Source: Desulfovibrio sp.
GTDB taxonomy: Bacteria; Desulfobacterota; Desulfovibrionia; Desulfovibrionales; Desulfovibrionaceae
DNA: 19,428 nucleotides
Assembly (NCBI GenBank): GCA_009773975.1
Contig: VSMX01000030.1
Coordinates: forward strand, 1 to 19,428
Reading direction: 5' to 3'
The first letter of the stretch is position 1; each line of letters begins with the position of its first letter. Below, piece after piece: positions 15,303-19,428 of the stretch. Made by a program: the position numbers and the translations under genes. The notes under the pieces are model-generated. The model ran no database searches. It was not told the DNA's origin and saw only the letters and a program-made list of their open reading frames with translations.

Positions 15303-17405
15303 TCATTCATCCCATTGATATGGCCGTATGGCGTTCACGGCAAGGCCAAGCGTCGTAAGATTATGGAGGGCCGCGCACAGGGCCGGGGAAAAGCCCGCAA
15401 AGGTGGCCCCGGCCAGGTAAAGGCTGTTCAGGGCTATGGCCGCAATGAAATTATGGCGGATTCTCGCAACTGACATAACCGAAACGTGCCGCAGGGCGAC
15501 AAGTCCTTCAAGATTGGGTTGGACAAGCAGCACGTTGGCAACAGCCCGGGCCAGGTCCGTGCCGTCCCCCATCGCGACGCCCACAGAAGCGGCCGAAAGG
15601 GCGGCCCCATCGTTGATTCCATCCCCGACCATCATCACCTTGCGGCCAGCCGCTTCAAGACGCTGGATGATTTCTCCCTTTTCCCGGGGCAGCACCTGGG
15701 CCATGAATTCTGTTATGCCAGCCTCATGGGCAATGGCCCTGGCCGTTCGCTCATCGTCGCCTGTAAGCATGATTATGCGCGAAATGCCAAGCCCGCGCAT
15801 TGCCTTGATGACTTTTTTGGCTTCTGGGCGCAATGGATCAGCGATAACCGCCATGCCCGCGGCTTTTCCGGCTTCCGAGAGAAAGAGCAGGGAATGTCCC
15901 ATGGCGCTTTCGCGGGCGATGTCCTCGCCAAAAACTGAAAGATCAACACCTTCGTCATGTTTAAGATAATGACGGCTGCCCAGGCAAAGTCGCTGCCCAT
16001 GCATTGTTGAGACTATGCCGTGGGCAACCACATATTCAACGTCTGCATGCTCTTCCTCATGGTGAAGCCCTTCCTCAATGGCCTTGCCCACAATGGCGCG
16101 GGAAACAGGATGGGGAAAATGCTCCTCAAGGCAGGCCATTGTGCGCAATATTTCCCTGCGTTCATGGCCGGGAGCGGCAATAATGTCAATGACAGCGGGT
16201 TTTGCGCTGGTCAGTGTGCCGGTTTTGTCAAATACCAGGGTGTCGGCCTTGCGGACAGCTTCCAGATATTTCCCTCCTTTCACGGCAATTCCATGTTTTG
16301 CGCCCGAACGCATGGCCGAGAGAACGGCAAGAGGCGTTGCCAGCTTGATTGCGCAGGAATAATCCACAAGCAGGACGGAAGCCGCCCGCGCCAGGTTTTG
16401 TGAAAACAGAAGCGCCAGCCCGGCCAGTCCGAATGTGAACGGAACTACCCGATCTGCCAGCCTTGTGTATTGCGCTTCCAGGGACGACTTTTCTGCTTCC
16501 GATTGCCGGATGAAACCAAGCACCTGATGGAGCCTTGTGCCTTCACCAATTTCCGAAACCCTGACTGTGATTGAACCAGCTTCCACAATGGTGCCGGCAA
16601 AGACCGAACCGCCCCGTTCCCGGGCAACGGGAATGCTTTCTCCTGTCATGGATGCCTGGTTGACCAGCGCATTGCCGCTTTCCACAATTCCATCCACAGG
16701 AATTGCCGCGCCATCCCGCACCACGACAATATCCCCGGGCTTTATCTGCCCCAGGGGAACATTGGTTTCATTGCCATTGCCGTCGAGTTTCCATACCGTA
16801 TCGACATTCAGGGCAAGACTCTCGATCAGGGAGGTCATGGACGTCTGCCTTGTCCAGGATTCCAGCGCCTCGCCCAGGGCCAGCAGCATCGTGAGCATAC
16901 CTACCGTGCGATAATCGCGCATAAGGATGGAAACAAGCAATGCGGAAGCGTCAAGCGCATCCGCATTCAGCCTGCCCTTGCCAATCGCCCGCAAGCCTTT
17001 CATTATAAACGGCACTGCGGAAGCGGTGCTGACTATCATGCGCCAGAACGGCGGCAATAGGGGCCGAAGCAGGAAAAAACGGGCTATTCCGATAAAGGCG
17101 CCGGCTGGACTTTCGCCTGTCAGAAGCTCTTCCACTTCTTCAGCTGTAATCCGCGTATGTTTTGTCCAGTCAAAGCCATGCTCAAGATAGTTTATGGCCG
17201 CATCCCTGTGAGCCAGGGTATCGGCAAAAAATAGAATTTTCCGTGTCAGGGGATTTGCGCATACACCGGTAATCCCCGGCATTTTTGCCAGTTCCCGGCA
17301 AACCGCCCGGGCCAGCCTCGCGGTAAGGGGAATGTTGTAGCGCCCGCGCACTCTCCAGGGATGGCGTCCGTTTGCGCCAAGTTCATGGACAATTTCAAAT
17401 TTCAT
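15303..17405 (-). CDS. P1B-type metal ATPase, ferrosome FezB-like
   Basis: This 700-residue P-type ATPase has an HMA-like N-terminal domain (about 15-75) without the usual CxxC, the actuator motif TGES (254-257), phosphorylation site DKTGT (393-397), nucleotide-domain HP (432-433) and hinge GDGIND (594-599). In the metal-binding helix the usual CPC or SPC is replaced by Tyr-Ser-Cys-Ala (349-352), and the last helix carries HNLTTLGLAVNAIR. These features match the P1B-6 group as I recall it, which includes FezB of iron-storing ferrosomes. Iron is therefore the inferred substrate, but manganese or another metal is possible. The ribosome binding site is weak. It lies downstream of a small membrane-protein gene on the same strand. 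Confidence 0.9.
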   Translation of the reverse strand: MKFEIVHELGANGRHPWRVRGRYNIPLTARLARAVCRELAKMPGITGVCANPLTRKILFFADTLAHRDAAINYLEHGFDWTKHTRITAEEVEELLTGESPAGAFIGIARFFLLRPLLPPFWRMIVSTASAVPFIMKGLRAIGKGRLNADALDASALLVSILMRDYRTVGMLTMLLALGEALESWTRQTSMTSLIESLALNVDTVWKLDGNGNETNVPLGQIKPGDIVVVRDGAAIPVDGIVESGNALVNQASMTGESIPVARERGGSVFAGTIVEAGSITVRVSEIGEGTRLHQVLGFIRQSEAEKSSLEAQYTRLADRVVPFTFGLAGLALLFSQNLARAASVLLVDYSCAIKLATPLAVLSAMRSGAKHGIAVKGGKYLEAVRKADTLVFDKTGTLTSAKPAVIDIIAAPGHERREILRTMACLEEHFPHPVSRAIVGKAIEEGLHHEEEHADVEYVVAHGIVSTMHGQRLCLGSRHYLKHDEGVDLSVFGEDIARESAMGHSLLFLSEAGKAAGMAVIADPLRPEAKKVIKAMRGLGISRIIMLTGDDERTARAIAHEAGITEFMAQVLPREKGEIIQRLEAAGRKVMMVGDGINDGAALSAASVGVAMGDGTDLARAVANVLLVQPNLEGLVALRHVSVMSVARIRHNFIAAIALNSLYLAGATFAGFSPALCAALHNLTTLGLAVNAIRPYQWDE

Positions 17406-17473
17406 TTTTCCGTTTTCCCGCTTTTTTCCGGATCACACACTTGGAGATGGAAAGTATTTGAAGCCCTCATCAA

Positions 17474-17514
17474 GGCGGCGATCACCCGGGTATGCTGTCC
17501 GGGCAATCGCCGCC
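17474..17514 (-). repeat. hairpin in the spacer upstream of the ATPase gene
   Basis: GGCGGCGAT (17474-17482) pairs perfectly with 17506-17514, and inside it CCCGG pairs with CCGGG (17485-17489, 17499-17503) across a small CA/CA internal loop. It lies in the 124-base gap between the small membrane-protein gene and the ATPase gene. Without a U-run, it is more likely to modulate read-through or message stability than to be a full terminator. Confidence 0.55.
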
Positions 17515-17529
17515 CACCTTTTGCAAAGG

Positions 17530-17796
17530 CTATTTTCCGCCTGCGTTTTCATCGCCCGCTTTCGCGGAATCCACGCGGTCCCGCGCTTCTGCCGCCATAT
17601 CCTCAAAATCCTCTTTCATTTCGGAAACTTTGGTAGCGAGCGAATCCTTGAGATTTATGCCTTTTGCAAGCAGGCCGGTACAAAATGGCTTCATGTGGGA
17701 AAAATCCATCCTGTTGCGGTTGAGATAGCTTATCCCCGCCGCCCCGGCCACCGTGCCGGCAAGGAACCATAAAATCATTTTGCTTCCAGAAGACAT
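17530..17796 (-). CDS. small single-pass membrane protein beside the metal ATPase
   Basis: The ATG at 17796, preceded by AAGGAGTG, gives 88 residues. A single glycine/alanine-rich membrane helix (about 6-22, with Gly-Thr-Val-Ala-Gly-type small-residue spacing) is followed by a soluble, amphipathic, acidic-basic helix (about 45-80). It is transcribed with and upstream of the P1B ATPase gene. Small hydrophobic proteins accompany FezB-type ATPases in ferrosome clusters, so a FezA-like role in organelle membrane formation is possible but inferred only. The frame is open further upstream, but that extension lacks a ribosome binding site and crosses the divergent promoter region. Confidence 0.75.
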   Translation of the reverse strand: MSSGSKMILWFLAGTVAGAAGISYLNRNRMDFSHMKPFCTGLLAKGINLKDSLATKVSEMKEDFEDMAAEARDRVDSAKAGDENAGGK

Positions 17797-17878
17797 TCTT
17801 GCACTCCTTGTTTTGAAACCTGTTTTCATTTTCACGCAAACTGGAACTTGCAAAAAAAATCGCTTTATGTCAAGGAAA

Positions 17879-17893
17879 TGAAAATCAATTTCA
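17879..17893. promoter_or_regulatory. Fur-box-like operator
   Basis: TGAAAATCAATTTCA matches the 7-1-7 Fur consensus TGATAATCATTATCA at 12 of 15 positions and is itself nearly palindromic. It lies between the divergent ATPase-cluster genes. It is just upstream of a perfect TTGACA on the minus strand (17868-17873) and overlaps a CATAAT on the plus strand (17892-17897). Iron-dependent repression of both transcripts is inferred. Confidence 0.45.
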
Positions 17894-17909
17894 TAATAGG
17901 GGGTAAAAA

Positions 17910-18368
17910 ATGCGGTCATATCTTGTGCATGCGGCTGGCGAAAGGGCAAGAATTCGGCATTGTGTTTTCGCCCAGGCTGGCAAGAAACAGCAGGCAATGG
18001 AAATATTGAAAAAAATGGAAGGAATTGCGGGCATCAGGCCCGGCATGAATTCCCTGCTGATTTTTCTTGAACCGGAGGGAAATATCGAAGCGATCTGCGG
18101 GAAGCTGGAGCAGGCCTTTCCCGAACTGGCCAGCTGCGAAACTGATTCCCGGCCCCAAGCCGGCATGAAAAAGGCTGCGGATCCGAAAAAAACGGATCCC
18201 CAGGCCAAAAATGCCAAAAGGCGCCTGGAGTTGAAAACCTTGCTTGCTTCCGGCGCCGCTACTGTTGGATTGGCAATTGTGGGACTGCATCATGTCCATG
18301 CCCTGGCGGGGGGCGTGTTTACACTTTTCGCCATCCAGCATATCTGGCAAAGACATGGCCGGATATAG
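17910..18368 (+). CDS. HMA-like domain protein with membrane hairpin, FezC-like candidate
   Basis: This 152-residue protein has an N-terminal alpha/beta region (about 12-72, KKQQAMEILKKMEGIAGIRPGM) that looks like a heavy-metal-associated fold but lacks CxxC. A charged linker (80-107) leads to two short C-terminal membrane helices (about 109-125 and 130-146). Histidines 127, 128, 130 and 144 cluster at the membrane turn and second helix. It is divergent from the P1B ATPase cluster, sharing a 113-base regulatory region. Proteins with an HMA-like domain plus membrane segment occur with FezB-type ATPases, which suggests a FezC-like role. A GGGGGT box precedes the ATG. Confidence 0.75.
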   Translation: MRSYLVHAAGERARIRHCVFAQAGKKQQAMEILKKMEGIAGIRPGMNSLLIFLEPEGNIEAICGKLEQAFPELASCETDSRPQAGMKKAADPKKTDPQAKNAKRRLELKTLLASGAATVGLAIVGLHHVHALAGGVFTLFAIQHIWQRHGRI

Positions 18369-18384
18369 CATCAGGGCAGCAGTC

Positions 18385-18414
18385 TGGAGCATTGCCGGTA
18401 TCGGCAATGCTCCA
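18385..18414. terminator. 13-bp stem hairpin between convergent genes
   Basis: TGGAGCATTGCCG pairs perfectly with CGGCAATGCTCCA around a GTAT loop. It sits between the HMA-like gene stop (18368) and the repressor stop (18416-18418). No U-run follows on either strand, so termination is likely but not certain. Confidence 0.6.
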
Positions 18415-18415
18415 C

Positions 18416-19141
18416 TTACTTATCCCGCACGTCAGCCCAGGCCCAGATCACGCGGCCGATGATCGCGCGGTCCCAGTCGCCGCCAAAATCGTTCTTCAGG
18501 CTGTAGATGCCCGGGGGCCATTTGGCGGCATTGTCGCTGTAATAGGTAATCTGGAAATCGTCATCCTTCTCGCGCACGCTTACCCGCTTGATCATTCCGG
18601 AATCGTCCAGCGGGTCAAGCACAAGCATCATGTGCCCGGCCCGGGTTACATCCCGATCGTCCCTGTCCACCAGAACAATGTCGCCTGGATTGAGCGTGGG
18701 CTGCATGGAGGTTGATGAAGGCCCGATTTCCACGGCCACAAGGTTGCGGCGATAGCGGATTGCGGGCAGCTGCCTGTAAACCAGAAACCAGCTCTTGATG
18801 TCCTCTTGCGGCAAATAGCCGGCTCCGGCCCCGACTTCGCCCACAAGGGGCGCGGCAATGTAATCAAGCGGGTCCGGCGGCGTCGCGCCATCCGCGCCCG
18901 AGACAAGATCGGCCTTTACAAAACAGACATCCTTGTCGGCTTCGCCCGCGTCAAGGGAGATCTTGCCGCCCAGCCATTTTATTACGCGCACCAGGACATC
19001 TCCGTTGAGGGTGGCCTGCCCGGCGCTCAAAAAACGCGAAAGGGACGCCTGCTGCACCCCGGCCTGCCGCGCGATTTCGCTCTGCGACACTCCGCAGCCA
19101 AGAAGCTTTTCCCGTAACTGTTCAAATAAATCTTCCGCCAT
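18416..19141 (-). CDS. S24/LexA-like phage-type repressor
   Basis: This 241-residue protein has an N-terminal helix-turn-helix (about 8-42, VSQSEIARQAGVQQASLSRFL) and a C-terminal S24 autocleavage domain. Catalytic Ser145 is in SMQPTL and Lys185 in MIKRV. A GAGAG stretch (104-108) provides an Ala-Gly bond in the place where CI-type repressors cut themselves on RecA stimulation. It should repress the divergent gene and be inactivated during the SOS response. No ribosome binding site precedes the ATG, and a TATACT box ends six bases upstream of it, suggesting a leaderless message as for lambda cI. Confidence 0.92.
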   Translation of the reverse strand: MAEDLFEQLREKLLGCGVSQSEIARQAGVQQASLSRFLSAGQATLNGDVLVRVIKWLGGKISLDAGEADKDVCFVKADLVSGADGATPPDPLDYIAAPLVGEVGAGAGYLPQEDIKSWFLVYRQLPAIRYRRNLVAVEIGPSSTSMQPTLNPGDIVLVDRDDRDVTRAGHMMLVLDPLDDSGMIKRVSVREKDDDFQITYYSDNAAKWPPGIYSLKNDFGGDWDRAIIGRVIWAWADVRDK

Positions 19142-19142
19142 T

Positions 19143-19176
19143 TCGCAAGTATAGACGCATTTGCGACGCTTGTCTT
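19143..19176 (-). promoter_or_regulatory. repressor promoter with operator-like repeats
   Basis: On the minus strand AAGACA (19176-19171) and TATACT (19153-19148) are 17 bases apart, with initiation expected at the repressor ATG. The same stretch holds an inverted repeat TCGCAA/TTGCGA (19143-19148, 19161-19166) and a direct repeat GACGC (19154-19158, 19165-19169) spaced 11 bases. These look like operator elements for autoregulation. Confidence 0.45.
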
Positions 19177-19196
19177 TATGTTTTATGACATAATTC

Positions 19197-19225
19197 TTGA
19201 TTTATAATGATTTTTATCATATAAT
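19197..19225 (+). promoter_or_regulatory. strong sigma-70 promoter driving the divergent element gene
   Basis: TTGATT (19197-19202) and a perfect TATAAT (19220-19225) are 17 bases apart. Initiation near 19232 leaves a short leader containing AGGAGG before the ATG at 19251. This resembles an early lytic promoter controlled by the adjacent repressor. Confidence 0.65.
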
Positions 19226-19250
19226 ATGCTTCATTGAACAGGAGGAACAG

Positions 19251-19428
19251 ATGGCAGGAGATCCCGTATGTTATGTGCCAAGGATATTGCGGAGCCTTTG
19301 CGAGATTTGCGCGGAAATGGGCGTGGGCCAAGAAACAGCGCGCCGCTGGATAGACGAGGGCGCGCCGATCGCCAGGGAATGCGAGGGTAAAAAGATCCGC
19401 TATTCTGCGGAGGCGGCCAGCCTCCAGG
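19251..19428 (+). CDS. helix-turn-helix protein, partial at window edge
   Basis: The frame is open from the ATG at 19251 to the end of the window (59 codons) with an excellent AGGAGG ribosome binding site. The visible part contains a MerR/excisionase-like helix-turn-helix: SLCEICAEMGVGQETARRWIDEG, followed by a basic KKIRYS wing. It is divergent from the S24 repressor, the usual place for an early regulator or the first gene of a prophage transcription unit. The C-terminus is not seen, so a fusion or different family cannot be excluded. Confidence 0.75.
   Translation, partial: MAGDPVCYVPRILRSLCEICAEMGVGQETARRWIDEGAPIARECEGKKIRYSAEAASLQ

Noticed and set aside
17797..17997. N-terminal extension of the small membrane protein to 155 residues.
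   Set aside because: It runs through the divergent promoter region and over the start of the opposing gene; the ATG at 17796 has a good ribosome binding site.

Overview
The window looks like a chromosomal segment of a Desulfovibrio-type anaerobe (Desulfobacterota). This is judged from gene content only: a YggT/DUF465/ilvBN cluster, an LctP lactate permease, a cysteine desulfidase operon, folate-dependent TrmFO, and a metal-ATPase set resembling the ferrosome genes known from Desulfovibrio. No rRNA, tRNA or CRISPR array was seen. Base composition drifts from AT-rich at the left (about 1-5,200) to clearly GC-richer with GC-ending codons from about 6,400 onward.

Left part (1-6,200): an NlpC/P60 lipoprotein converges on a DsbA-like thiol oxidoreductase across a strong bidirectional terminator hairpin. 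Next comes the chromosome segregation block parA-parB, with a near-perfect parS site in the parA leader. A small zinc-ribbon gene of unknown function sits on the opposite strand between parA and parB. trmFO and a membrane-anchored M23 peptidase are divergently transcribed; the peptidase probably starts from a leaderless or nearly leaderless message.

Middle part (6,200-15,200): an overlapping operon encodes a DAACS-family symporter and an iron-sulfur L-cysteine desulfidase, then an unknown Cys-containing protein and a HAD phosphatase. YggT, a DUF465 protein and the two subunits of acetolactate synthase follow, ending in a terminator. An L-lactate permease with its own AT-rich upstream region comes next, followed by a 17-bp inverted repeat.

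Right part (15,300-18,400): a P1B-type ATPase whose usual CPC metal motif is replaced by Tyr-Ser-Cys-Ala, a small membrane protein upstream of it, and a divergent protein with an HMA-like fold and a membrane hairpin. A Fur-box-like palindrome lies in the shared promoter region. This is the most interesting locus: it resembles the fez genes that build ferrosomes (iron-storage organelles), although that assignment rests on recalled family features and was not tested by search.

Right edge (18,416-19,428): an S24/LexA-type repressor without a ribosome binding site, operator-like repeats, a textbook sigma-70 promoter and a truncated helix-turn-helix gene. Together these look like the immunity region at one end of a prophage or related mobile element that continues beyond the window.
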